Below, in pieces: positions 25,315-33,296 of a DNA stretch of 64,000 bases (the stretch's first letter is position 1; each line of letters starts with the position of its first letter). A model generated the notes under the pieces. The model was given only the letters and a program-made list of their open reading frames with translations. It was not told the DNA's origin and made no database searches. The translations under genes and the position numbers were made by a program. The stretch lies in assembly GCA_963734125.1 (NCBI GenBank), contig CAVTGB010000018.1:1-64000 (forward strand). The letters run 5' to 3'. This DNA is from DATARH01 sp963734125 (GTDB taxonomy: Bacteria > Pseudomonadota > Alphaproteobacteria > ATCC43930 > CGMCC-115725).

Positions 25315-26607
25315 TCAATGCCCTTCCGTCAGCACGGCGGCGCTGATGCTGATCGGCAACGGCCGCGGCGTCTCGAGCCTGCCGATCAGCGGCATCAGGA
25401 TCAGAAAGTGGATGTAGTAGTAGGCCGTCGCGATCTGGCCGAGGGTCACTACAAACCCGGCCGGCGGCTGGCTGCCGACATAGCCGAGCGCGATCAGGTC
25501 AAAGGGCAGGAAGAGCGCGAACCAGCGCCAGATCGGGCGGAAGCGGGCGCTGCGCACGGGCGAAGTGTCGAGCCACGGCACCAGAAACAGCAGGATTATC
25601 GATCCCAAGGACAGAACCACGCCGATCAGCTTTCCCGGAATCCCAAGAAAATCGAAGGTGATCGAGCGCAGGATCGCGTAGTACGGCAACAGATACCATT
25701 CCGGCACGATGTGGTTGGGCGTGACCATCGGGTTGGCCGGGATGTAATTGTCGGTGCTGGTCAGCATGTTCGGGAGGTAGAACACCAATATCGCGAACGC
25801 CAACAGAAAGACGCAGAGGCCGAACAGGTCCTTGATCGTGTAATACGGATGGAATGGGATCGTGTCCTGGGGGCCGCGCTTGTCGATGCCGAGTGGGTTG
25901 CTGGAGCCGTGCTGATGCAGCGCGATCAGGTGGAGCCCGACCACGGCGACGATGACGAACGGCAGCAGATAATGCAGCGAGTAGAATCGGTTCAGCGTCG
26001 GGTTGCCGACGGTGAACCCGCCCCATAAGAGGGTGACGATGTCCTGGCCGAAGATCGGGACCGCCGAAAACAGATTGGTGATGACCGTTGCCGCCCAGTA
26101 GCTCATCTGGCCCCACGGCAGGACATAGCCCATGAACGCGGTGGCGATCATCAATAACAGGATGACGACGCCGAGGATCCATAACAATTCGCGCGGGTAT
26201 TTATACGAGCCGTAATAAAGCCCGCGGAAGAGGTGAATATAGACGATCAGAAAGAACATCGAGGCGCCGTTCATATGGATATAGCGGATCAGCCACCCAT
26301 AATTGACGTCGCGCATGATGCGCTCGACCGAATCGAAGGCGAGATCGGACTGCGGCGTGTAGTGCATCGCCAAGACGATGCCGGTCACGATCATGATGAC
26401 GAGCGTCATCCCGGCGAGCGAGCCGAAATTCCACCAGTAGTTAAGGTTGATCGGCGTCGGGTAGTCGATGACGTGATGCTCGAGGGACTCCACGAACGGC
26501 AGACGGTAGTCGATCCAGCGGATGATCCGGCCGTAGTTGCGGGCAGGGGGGGTGGAAGGGGCGCTGGAAGGGGCGCTGGAATGGGCGCCGGATGAGGATG
26601 CGGCCAT
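25315..26607 (-). CDS. petB: Cytochrome b of the bc1 complex
   Basis: Membrane core of the quinol:cytochrome c oxidoreductase, 430 residues. Family features are visible: MHYTPQSDLAFDSVERIMRD, the first heme-binding helix region (RYIHMNGASMFFLIVYIHLFRG), WGQMSYWAATVITNL, the Qo-site PEWY motif (HIVPEWYLLPYYA), and the histidine-containing HYLLPFVIV helix. The N-terminus has a Ser/Ala/Pro-rich lead of about 23 residues encoded by a small in-DNA repeat (GGGGCGCTGGAA twice near 26,557-26,580, minus strand sense reversed). Start MAASSSG at 26607 lies 8 bases after the Rieske gene stop. Confidence 0.96.
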   Translation of the reverse strand: MAASSSGAHSSAPSSAPSTPPARNYGRIIRWIDYRLPFVESLEHHVIDYPTPINLNYWWNFGSLAGMTLVIMIVTGIVLAMHYTPQSDLAFDSVERIMRDVNYGWLIRYIHMNGASMFFLIVYIHLFRGLYYGSYKYPRELLWILGVVILLLMIATAFMGYVLPWGQMSYWAATVITNLFSAVPIFGQDIVTLLWGGFTVGNPTLNRFYSLHYLLPFVIVAVVGLHLIALHQHGSSNPLGIDKRGPQDTIPFHPYYTIKDLFGLCVFLLAFAILVFYLPNMLTSTDNYIPANPMVTPNHIVPEWYLLPYYAILRSITFDFLGIPGKLIGVVLSLGSIILLFLVPWLDTSPVRSARFRPIWRWFALFLPFDLIALGYVGSQPPAGFVVTLGQIATAYYYIHFLILMPLIGRLETPRPLPISISAAVLTEGH

Positions 26608-26615
26608 GGCGCTTC

Positions 26616-27170
26616 CTAGCCGATCTTGACGGCGGTGGCGGAGGTGAATTCGTAGGGCGGCACAAACAGGTTGAGCGGCGCCGGACCCTGGCGGATCCGC
26701 GCCGAAGTATCGTAGATCGAACCGTGGCACGGACAGAACCAGCCGCCATAGGGGCCGCGCTCATCGCCCGGCTTGTTGCCGAGCGGGATACAGCCGAGAT
26801 GCGTGCACACGCCGACGACGATCAGCCATTCCGGCTTTTTGACCCGGTCGGAATCCTTCTGCGGGTCGCGCAGCGTCGAGATGTCGACGTCTTCGGCGGC
26901 CTTGATCTCCGCCGGCGGGCGGTGGTCGATGAAGACCGGCTTACCGCGCCAGGCGACAGTCAGGCGCTGGCCGACCTGCACCGGCGTGAGGTCGACCTCG
27001 GTCGAGGACATCGCCAGCGTATCGCGTGCCGGGTTCAGGCTGTCGATGAACGGCCAGATCGCGATCGCCGTGCCGATGGCGCCCAGCGCGCCGGCGCTCA
27101 ATAGCAGGAAATCCCGCCGCGTGCCGCCGCCATGCTCCGCGTCAACAGGCCCTTGTGCCAGATCGGTCAT
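26616..27170 (-). CDS. petA: Ubiquinol-cytochrome c reductase Rieske iron-sulfur subunit
   Basis: First gene of the bc1 operon, 184 residues. The N-terminus carries a Tat-type signal-anchor (TRRDFLLLSAGALGAIGTAIAI). The 2Fe-2S ligands are in CTHLGC and CPCHGS, as required. The segment after the cluster (PAPLNLFVPPYEF) is the Pro-loop region. Upstream lies a 116-base gap to the divergent trmL gene that must hold both promoters. Confidence 0.97.
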   Translation of the reverse strand: MTDLAQGPVDAEHGGGTRRDFLLLSAGALGAIGTAIAIWPFIDSLNPARDTLAMSSTEVDLTPVQVGQRLTVAWRGKPVFIDHRPPAEIKAAEDVDISTLRDPQKDSDRVKKPEWLIVVGVCTHLGCIPLGNKPGDERGPYGGWFCPCHGSIYDTSARIRQGPAPLNLFVPPYEFTSATAVKIG

Positions 27171-27286
27171 CCCAAACCTCGATCCGCCGTCGACCGCCCG
27201 GCGGCGACCGCAGGGGCAAGCTATACGCTTGAAGAAGCCGAACTATGCGACAGACTGCCGCATAAAACGGCAGCCTGGCGGGCTCC

Positions 27287-27802
27287 ATGCGCGTTCCTAT
27301 AATGCCGCCGGTATTGTGCGCAAGCCACCGCGGAATTAACGATTTGCGCCTCGCCCTTTTCGAGCCCGATATCCCGCAGAATACCGGGGCTCTGCTGCGC
27401 CTCGCCGCGTGCATGGCGGTCGAGGTCGATCTGATCGAGCCCTGCGGTTTTCTGCTCGACGACCGGCGGCTGCGCCGGGCCGCGCTCGATTATGCCGCAC
27501 GGGTGAGAGTCCATCGCCATGCCTCGTGGCACCAATTTCTGGCCGAGCGCGACCCGCGCTCCCGGCTGATCCTGCTGACGACCGGCGGCAGCGTCCCGCT
27601 CTATCGCTTCGAATTTGCAAGCGAGGATACGCTGCTCCTCGGCCGTGAAAGCGCCGGGGTCCCCGATTTCGTGCATGGCGCCGCCTTCGCCCGGGTCGTG
27701 ATCCCGCTCGCGGCCGGTGCGCGATCATTGAACGTCGCCCTCGCCGGTGCGATCGCGCTCGCCGAGGCGCGGCGCCAGACCGGCGGTTTTGTGCAACCGT
27801 AG
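27287..27802 (+). CDS. trmL: tRNA (cytidine/uridine-34-2'-O)-methyltransferase TrmL
   Basis: SPOUT-class enzyme that 2'-O-methylates the wobble base of leucine tRNAs. The typical beginning LRLALFEPDIPQNTGALLRL is followed by motif II GRESAGVP and motif III SLNVALAGAIAL. The start is uncertain: ATG 27287 or ATG 27302 add 15-20 residues before the conserved region, while a TTG at 27344 would give the usual family start. A tRNA-Leu(CAG) gene follows 75 bases downstream on the same strand. Confidence 0.9.
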   Translation: MRVPIMPPVLCASHRGINDLRLALFEPDIPQNTGALLRLAACMAVEVDLIEPCGFLLDDRRLRRAALDYAARVRVHRHASWHQFLAERDPRSRLILLTTGGSVPLYRFEFASEDTLLLGRESAGVPDFVHGAAFARVVIPLAAGARSLNVALAGAIALAEARRQTGGFVQP

Positions 27803-27805
27803 TCG

Positions 27806-27834
27806 TTGACAAGGCGAGAGGCTCGGCCTATCTC
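27806..27834 (+). promoter_or_regulatory. Sigma-70-type promoter for tRNA-Leu
   Basis: TTGACA (27806-27811) and TATCTC (27829-27834) are separated by exactly 17 bases. The expected start lies near 27,841, about 37 bases before the mature tRNA. The -35 box begins just after the trmL stop codon. Between promoter and tRNA there is a short direct repeat of CGGCTTGGTCC. Confidence 0.65.
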
Positions 27835-27877
27835 CCGCCGACCCAATCGCCGGCTTGGTCCCCGGCTTGGTCCACGG

Positions 27878-27962
27878 GCGCCCGTGGCGGAATTGGCAGA
27901 CGCGCACGGTTCAGGTCCGTGTTCCGAAAGGAGTGGTGGTTCGACTCCACTCGGGCGCACCA
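27878..27962 (+). tRNA. tRNA-Leu(CAG)
   Basis: Complete cloverleaf of 85 bases with encoded CCA. Acceptor stem GCGCCCG (27878-27884) pairs with CGGGCGC (27952-27958); discriminator A 27959; CCA 27960-27962. D-arm contains GGAATTGGCAGACGC. The anticodon stem CACGG/CCGTG encloses TTCAGGT, with anticodon CAG at 27912-27914. A long variable arm, as in class II leucine tRNAs, precedes the T-arm with TTCGACT. Reads CUG codons, which are frequent in this GC-rich genome. Confidence 0.97.
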
Positions 27963-28104
27963 TTCGCGGACTCTGTGCAGCGGAGGGCGCCGGTGATCGC
28001 CGCCTGACCGAAGAGTTGCAGACGCCTTCCTCGCCCTTAAGCTAGAATCGCAGCCGATCGGCCGGCAGAGCCGCGCGCGGGAAACACTTGTGGGAGGGCG
28101 AGCG

Positions 28105-28533
28105 GTGTTCGATTGGGCAAGCCTGCGGCCGGTCTGGGAACCGCGCATGCTGAGCATCCTGCGAATCGTCGTCGGGCTGCTCTATCTGGAGCACGGCCTA
28201 AACAAGATCTTCAACTTTCCGGCATTGAGCAACCGCGCACCTTACAACCTATTCAGCCTGACGCCGGGGCTGGCCGGCCCGCTCGAGATGATCGGCGGCG
28301 CGATGATTGCCGTCGGCCTCTTCACCCGGCCGGTGGCGTTCATTCTGTCGGGCGAAATGGCCTTCGCGTATTTCATGGCGTGGGCGCCGAAAAACTTCTT
28401 CCCTCTGGTCAGTGGCGGCGACGCGGCGCTCCTCTATTGCTTCATTTTCCTCTATTTCTTCGTCGCGGGCGCGGGCGTATGGAGCCTCGATCAGCTATGG
28501 ACGGACAAGTCCTCGACCGCCGACAGAGGCTGA
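28105..28533 (+). CDS. DoxX family membrane protein
   Basis: Small four-helix integral membrane protein of the DoxX group, about 142 residues. LSILRIVVGLLYLEHGLNKIF is the family start; ETMIGGAMIAVGLFTRPVAF-like and KNFFPLVSGGDAALLYCFIFLYF segments follow. The family includes subunits of thiosulfate:quinone oxidoreductase and redox-associated membrane proteins; a specific role cannot be given. The GTG start at 28105 is favoured by a GGGAGG ribosome binding site 7 bases upstream; another GTG at 28090 lacks one. Confidence 0.85.
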   Translation: MFDWASLRPVWEPRMLSILRIVVGLLYLEHGLNKIFNFPALSNRAPYNLFSLTPGLAGPLEMIGGAMIAVGLFTRPVAFILSGEMAFAYFMAWAPKNFFPLVSGGDAALLYCFIFLYFFVAGAGVWSLDQLWTDKSSTADRG

Positions 28534-28732
28534 CCCGGTCGACGCGTTCGACCTCGCCGAATTGACGCGCGTCCCGCCGGGGTAGATATTTCCCCGGTAG
28601 TCGGGGGCCACGTCAGAGTTCTTTGATGAAGTTGGCAAGAGGGGTTTGGCGAGAGTGCGCCGAGCGCGGCCTTCCCCGAGCGCGGGACGATGCCGCCGCG
28701 GTGCCGGGCCATACAGTGCCGGACGGTATGGC

Positions 28733-29344
28733 ATGACCCATCATCTGCATCGCGGGGACCTGCCGGAAGGGCTGATGTTCGGCGATGCGGTCGCGATTGA
28801 CACCGAGGCGATGGGGCTCAACCCGCATCGCGACCGTTTGTGCCTGGTGCAGCTTTCGCGGGGCGATGGCGATGCTCACCTCGTGCAGCTCGCGGCCGGC
28901 TGCTACGACGCTCCGAACCTGAAGCGCCTGCTTGCCAACCCGGCGGTCGTCAAACTGTTCCATTTCGCGCGGTTCGACATCGCGATGCTTTACCGCTATC
29001 TCGCAGTCATGCCGCAGCCGCTCTATTGCACCAAGATCGCCTCGCGGCTGGTGCGGACCTTCACCGACCGCCACGGCCTCAGGGATCTGTGCAAGGATCT
29101 CCTCGGGGTCGACCTGAAGAAAGAGCAGCAGAGCTCGGATTGGGGCGCCGCGTCATTGACCGAGGAGCAGCTGCGCTATGCCGCTTCCGATGTCCTGCAT
29201 CTGCATGCGCTGCGGGCGCGACTTGACGTAATGCTAGCGCGCGAGCGCCGCACCGATCTCGCGCGCGGCTGCTTCGATTTCCTGCCGACCCGCGCCCTGC
29301 TCGATCTGGAGGGGTGGCCGGAGCAAGATGTCTTTGCGCATTAG
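28733..29344 (+). CDS. rnd: Ribonuclease D-like 3'-5' exonuclease
   Basis: DEDDy exonuclease domain without the HRDC modules of classical RNase D, 203 residues. Exo I is AIDTEAMGL (Asp, Glu), Exo II is LFHFARFDIAML (Asp), and Exo III is RYAASDVLHL (Tyr and Asp), so all catalytic residues are present. Short single-domain proteins of this type are usual in Alphaproteobacteria and likely trim tRNA or other RNA 3' ends. Upstream 200 bases hold no gene. Confidence 0.9.
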   Translation: MTHHLHRGDLPEGLMFGDAVAIDTEAMGLNPHRDRLCLVQLSRGDGDAHLVQLAAGCYDAPNLKRLLANPAVVKLFHFARFDIAMLYRYLAVMPQPLYCTKIASRLVRTFTDRHGLRDLCKDLLGVDLKKEQQSSDWGAASLTEEQLRYAASDVLHLHALRARLDVMLARERRTDLARGCFDFLPTRALLDLEGWPEQDVFAH

Positions 29345-29404
29345 CGTTGTTGCGCGCGCAGTCCGGCAAACACCGGGGTCGCATTATCAACAGGGGGAGT
29401 TGTT

Positions 29405-30436
29405 TTGGCGGAAGCGGCCATCGAAGCGGGGTTCGACCAGGCATTGAGCGGTCTTGCCAACCGCCATCGGGCGAACGGTCTTGACCACGATCTTGGCGTC
29501 GCCCGCCGGGTCATTCGCGCCGAGATCGAGGGTCTCGAACAGCTCTCGCAAACCCTCGACGCCGCGTTCGGCGTCGCGCTCGGTCTGTTCGCGGCCGCGC
29601 GCGGCCGCCTGATCGTCACCGGGATCGGCAAGAGCGGGCATGTTGCCCGCAAGATCGCCGCGACGCTTGCCTCGACCGGCACGCTGGCGCAATTCGTCCA
29701 TCCGGCCGAGGCCAGCCACGGCGATCTCGGGATGATCGGCACCGAGGATGCGATCCTCGCCCTGTCGAATTCCGGGGAGAGCGCCGAGCTGGCGGCAATC
29801 ATCGCCTATTCGCGCCGGTTCAAGATACCGCTCGTCGCGATCACCGGCGGGCGCGGCTCAACCCTCGCGGCTGCGGCCGATGTCGTCTTGCCGCTGCCGG
29901 CCGCCGCCGAAGCTTGCCCGATGGGGCTGGCGCCGACCACCTCGACGACGATGATGATCGCGCTGGGCGACGCGCTCGCGCTCGCGCTACTCGAGCGCAA
30001 GGGGTTTTCGTCAGCCGATTTCCAGCGCTTTCATCCGGGCGGCGAGCTCGGCCGACGGCTGCTGCGGGTCGGCGAGATCATGCATGTCGGCGACAGCGTG
30101 CCGCTCGTCGCGCCCGACGCGCCGATGTCGGAAGCAATCCTCGTCATGTCGGAGAAGAGCTTCGGCTGCGTCGGCGTGGCCGGCGCGGACGGGCGGCTGG
30201 TCGGCGTCATCACCGACGGCGATTTGCGCCGGCACATGGATGACCGGCTCTTGGCGCGAAGCGTCGATGAGATCATGCGCCGTGATCCCAAGACGATTAC
30301 CGCCGCGCATCTCGCCGCCGAGGCACTCGGTCTGATGAACCGATTCCAGATCACCGCGCTGTTCGTCGTCGACGACAGCCTGCGTCCGGCCGGGTTTCTG
30401 CACATGCACGATTGCCTGCGCGCCGGCGTCGCATGA
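29405..30436 (+). CDS. kdsD: Arabinose-5-phosphate isomerase KdsD/KpsF
   Basis: Converts ribulose-5-phosphate to arabinose-5-phosphate, the first step to Kdo of lipopolysaccharide. A SIS domain (GIGKSGHVARKIAATLASTG; LALSNSGESAEL) covers residues 40-170 and two CBS repeats follow (VAPDAPMSEAILVMSEK; DPKTITAAHLAAEALGLM). It has 343 residues. The start is TTG 29405 with a GGGGGAG ribosome binding site. The gene overlaps lptC by 4 bases (ATGA), making the first gene of a kdsD-lptC-lptA-lptB operon. Confidence 0.94.
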   Translation: MAEAAIEAGFDQALSGLANRHRANGLDHDLGVARRVIRAEIEGLEQLSQTLDAAFGVALGLFAAARGRLIVTGIGKSGHVARKIAATLASTGTLAQFVHPAEASHGDLGMIGTEDAILALSNSGESAELAAIIAYSRRFKIPLVAITGGRGSTLAAAADVVLPLPAAAEACPMGLAPTTSTTMMIALGDALALALLERKGFSSADFQRFHPGGELGRRLLRVGEIMHVGDSVPLVAPDAPMSEAILVMSEKSFGCVGVAGADGRLVGVITDGDLRRHMDDRLLARSVDEIMRRDPKTITAAHLAAEALGLMNRFQITALFVVDDSLRPAGFLHMHDCLRAGVA

Positions 30437-31413
30437 GGCTGGCGATGCCCGGACCCGCGCTCCGCGCGCAGCGGCGCCATGAGGGGCGCCATGAGGGCGA
30501 GCCGAACGCGGCCCGCCTGACGAGCCGCGCGGCATGGCTTGGCGCAGCCCGGCCCCCTTCCGCGCTGGAAAATCCGCACAGCCGACGCGTCGCCCTGCTG
30601 AAAAGAGTTCTGCCGGTAATCGGCTTGGCGCTGCTGCTGCTGATTGCCGTGTGGCCGCGGCTGGCGCCGTTGTGGGAGCGCATGCGGCTGGCCTTTCCGG
30701 CGATCGACCTGCGCGAGGCGCGTCAGCTGCGGATGATCAACCCGCATTACGCGGGATTGGACCGCCTGGGGCGCCCGTTTGTGGTTACCGCCGCGGTCGG
30801 TCGTCAGGTGCCCGATCGGCAGGATCTGATGTCGTTGGAGGGGCCGCGGGCCGATCTGAAAACGCATGCCGGCGGCACTATCGTCGTCACCGCGGCGACC
30901 GGCATCTACCAGTCGCAGGCACAGCTGCTCGATCTGTTCGGCGAGGTCGCGCTGGTCGACCAGAACGGTACCCGCTTTGTCACCGACACCGCACGGGTCG
31001 ATGTCGCCAACAACGCGGCCGAGGGCTCCGATCCGGTCGAGGGGCACGGCCCGTCCGGCGATCTCAAGGCTCAAGGGTTCCAGATCCGCGACAAGGGCGA
31101 CACGATCATCTTCACCGGCAAGTCCGACCTGATCGTGAAGCAGGCGAGGCCGGCGACGGTGAAGAGCGCGCCGGCGGCCCTGCCGCCCCCAGTTGCGGCG
31201 GTCGCGGCGCGGGTCGAGGCTGAGGCGAAACCGTTGCTTGCGGCCAAGGCGCCGGCGCCAGGGCGACACGCGGCGACGCGGCCGGCGGCGGCGCATGGCG
31301 ACACTCGGCATCCCCATCCGGCGCATCGAGCGGTCGCGACCAAGCCGATATCGGGCAAGCCGATACCGAGTAAGCCGAAGCCGGGCAAGCCGATACCGGG
31401 CAAGAAAGCCTAG
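30433..31413 (+). CDS. lptC: LPS export periplasmic protein LptC with long C-terminal tail
   Basis: Bitopic inner-membrane protein bridging LptB2FG and LptA in LPS transport. After a basic cytoplasmic lead of about 55 residues comes one helix (VLPVIGLALLLLIAVWP) and a beta-jellyroll (LREARQLRMINPHYAGLD; VTAATGIYQSQAQLLDLFGEV). The tail after residue 240 is unusual: Ala/Pro/His/Lys-rich and ending in four 5-residue KPIxG-like repeats, strongly basic. Typical LptC ends soon after the jellyroll, so this extension of about 85 residues may contact LPS or other polyanions, or simply be a low-complexity expansion. Confidence 0.88.
   Translation: MRLAMPGPALRAQRRHEGRHEGEPNAARLTSRAAWLGAARPPSALENPHSRRVALLKRVLPVIGLALLLLIAVWPRLAPLWERMRLAFPAIDLREARQLRMINPHYAGLDRLGRPFVVTAAVGRQVPDRQDLMSLEGPRADLKTHAGGTIVVTAATGIYQSQAQLLDLFGEVALVDQNGTRFVTDTARVDVANNAAEGSDPVEGHGPSGDLKAQGFQIRDKGDTIIFTGKSDLIVKQARPATVKSAPAALPPPVAAVAARVEAEAKPLLAAKAPAPGRHAATRPAAAHGDTRHPHPAHRAVATKPISGKPIPSKPKPGKPIPGKKA
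31342..31401 (+). repeat. Four 15-bp tandem repeats inside lptC
   Basis: Units of the form AAGCCGATACCGGGC occur at 31342-31356, 31357-31371, 31372-31386 and 31387-31401 with one to three differences each. They encode the Lys-Pro-rich end of LptC. In-frame unit length means copy number can vary without breaking the gene. Confidence 0.8.
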
Positions 31414-31415
31414 CG

Positions 31416-32471
31416 ATGCGGCGACGCTGCGCCCTCTATCGCCCCGAAGCCGTGGCGGCAATCGGTCTCGCGCTATGCCTCTGCGGCATTCCGCTGTCGC
31501 GGCCGAGCGCGCAGGCGGTCGCCGCCAGCGACAGCCAGCCGATCCAGATTCAGGCCGATTCCGGTATCGAGTGGCAGCAGGACGCCCACCTCTATATCGC
31601 GCGCGGCAACGCCGTCGCGATCCGCGGCCCCGGCGAAGTCCACGCCGATACGCTGATCGCCCATTACCGCGAGGCCAAGGGCGGCAACACCGGCGGCAAT
31701 ACCGAGATCTATCGGATCGAGGCGGAGGGCCATGTAAAGTTGATCCGCGGGGCCCAGATCGTGGTCGGCGACCGCGCCGTGGACGATGTCGATCGGGCGA
31801 TCACCGTCGTCACCGGCAAGGGGCTCAAGATGACGACGCCGACCGATGTCGTGACCGCGCGCGACAGCCTGGAATGGTACGACCAGACTCAGGTTGCGGT
31901 GGCCCGCGGCAATGCCGTCGCGATCCGCAACGGCAAGACGATCAAGGGCGATGTCCTGACCGCTTACTTCGTCAAGACCGCGCCGGAGCCGGCGACAGGC
32001 GGTGCGCGAGCCGGGCGCCCCGTGTCGCGCCCGGGGCCGGTGCCGGCGAAACCGCCGGTCACCCCGGCTAATTCCCCCGCCGCTTCCCCCGGCGCTTCCC
32101 CCGGCGCTTCCCCCGGCGCAACGACCGAGGCGGATTCGAAAATCAGCCGGGTCGATGCGCAAGGCCATGTCGTCATCACCAATGCTCTCGACACCGGGCG
32201 CGGCGATTTCGGGGTCTACAAGGCCGATACCGGTATCGCGACCTTGATCGGCGACGTCGTCATCGAGCGTGGCAAAGATGTGATCAGGGGACAACGCGGG
32301 GTCATGGATCTCAACAACAACATCAGCCGCATAATGACCGGAGGCGCGCCCGAGGTGGCGCATCAGCGGGTCCAGGGCCTGTTCGTTCGCCAGCAAACAG
32401 CTGCGGGATCGGCGGCGCCCGGCGCGGCGCCGACCGGCCAGCCTGCGGCGGCCGGCGATAAGGGGCGGTGA
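31416..32471 (+). CDS. lptA: LPS transport periplasmic protein LptA with Pro/Ala/Ser insert
   Basis: Periplasmic bridge protein of LPS transport. A signal peptide (GLALCLCGIPLSRPSAQA) precedes OstA-type beta strands (IQIQADSGIEWQQDAHLYIARGN; GVYKADTGIATLIGDVVIERG). At 351 residues it is nearly twice the length of the enterobacterial protein: a second strand block (TDVVTARDSLEWYDQTQVAVARGN) and a linker containing repeated SPGA units separate the jellyroll strands. The extra length may let one LptA span more of the periplasm (inference). Stop overlaps the lptB start. Confidence 0.9.
   Translation: MRRRCALYRPEAVAAIGLALCLCGIPLSRPSAQAVAASDSQPIQIQADSGIEWQQDAHLYIARGNAVAIRGPGEVHADTLIAHYREAKGGNTGGNTEIYRIEAEGHVKLIRGAQIVVGDRAVDDVDRAITVVTGKGLKMTTPTDVVTARDSLEWYDQTQVAVARGNAVAIRNGKTIKGDVLTAYFVKTAPEPATGGARAGRPVSRPGPVPAKPPVTPANSPAASPGASPGASPGATTEADSKISRVDAQGHVVITNALDTGRGDFGVYKADTGIATLIGDVVIERGKDVIRGQRGVMDLNNNISRIMTGGAPEVAHQRVQGLFVRQQTAAGSAAPGAAPTGQPAAAGDKGR
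32082..32117 (+). repeat. Three exact 12-bp tandem repeats inside lptA
   Basis: GCTTCCCCCGGC is repeated at 32082-32093, 32094-32105 and 32106-32117, preceded by a diverged copy. It encodes Ala-Ser-Pro-Gly units in the linker between strand blocks of LptA. The exactness suggests recent slippage expansion. Confidence 0.85.
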
Positions 32472-33274
32472 TGCGCGGTTCCTTCGGGCCGAGATCGCCC
32501 GGCTATGCCGGACCGGCATGGTTGGGCCAGGGACCCCGCCTGGTCGCCGACAATCACGGCCTTGTCGGCCATGGTCTCGGCAAAAGCTTCAAGCGCCGCC
32601 CGGTGCTGCGCGACGTCAGCGTGTCGGTGCAGCGCGGCGAGGTCGTCGGCCTCCTCGGTCCCAACGGCGCCGGCAAAACCACCTGCTTTTATATCATCAC
32701 CGGCCTCATCGCCGCGGATACCGGGACCGTCGAACTCGACGGGCAGGACATTACCGAATTGCCGATGTATCGGCGGGCGCGCCTCGGTATCGGCTATCTG
32801 CCGCAGGAAGCGTCGATCTTCCGCGGCCTCACCGTCGAACAGAACATCCGCGCCATCCTCGAGGTCGCCGAACCCGAACCCGAGACCCGGGAGGCGATGC
32901 TCGATGCGCTCCTCGCCGAGTTCTCGATCAGTCATTTGCGGCGCGCCTCGGCAATGGCGCTCTCGGGCGGCGAGCGGCGCCGTTGCGAGATCGCCCGAGC
33001 ACTGGCAACCGAGCCGAACTTCATTCTGCTCGACGAGCCGCTCGCCGGGATCGACCCGATTGCAGTCGGCGATATCCGCGACCTCGTGGCGCACCTCAAG
33101 GACCGCGGCATCGGCGTCCTCATTACCGATCATAATGTGCGCGATACGCTGCAAATCGTTGATCGGGCATATATCTTGCATGAAGGACGGGTGCTGATGG
33201 AAGGTGCCCCCGGTGAGATCGTCGCCGACGCCGAAGTGAGACGCGTTTACCTGGGCGAAAGATTCAGCCTATAA
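32471..33274 (+). CDS. lptB: LPS export ABC transporter ATPase LptB
   Basis: ATPase powering LPS extraction. Walker A GPNGAGKTTCFYIITGL, the Q-loop region YLPQEASIFRGLTV, signature LSGGERRRCEIARAL, Walker B FILLDEPLAGIDP and the switch His in ITDHNVRDTL are all present and close to known LptB. An N-terminal lead of about 30 residues precedes the core, longer than usual. ATG 32471 overlaps the lptA stop. Confidence 0.96.
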   Translation: MRGSFGPRSPGYAGPAWLGQGPRLVADNHGLVGHGLGKSFKRRPVLRDVSVSVQRGEVVGLLGPNGAGKTTCFYIITGLIAADTGTVELDGQDITELPMYRRARLGIGYLPQEASIFRGLTVEQNIRAILEVAEPEPETREAMLDALLAEFSISHLRRASAMALSGGERRRCEIARALATEPNFILLDEPLAGIDPIAVGDIRDLVAHLKDRGIGVLITDHNVRDTLQIVDRAYILHEGRVLMEGAPGEIVADAEVRRVYLGERFSL

Positions 33275-33296
33275 GCCGCTCCGACGGGAGCGCTTC

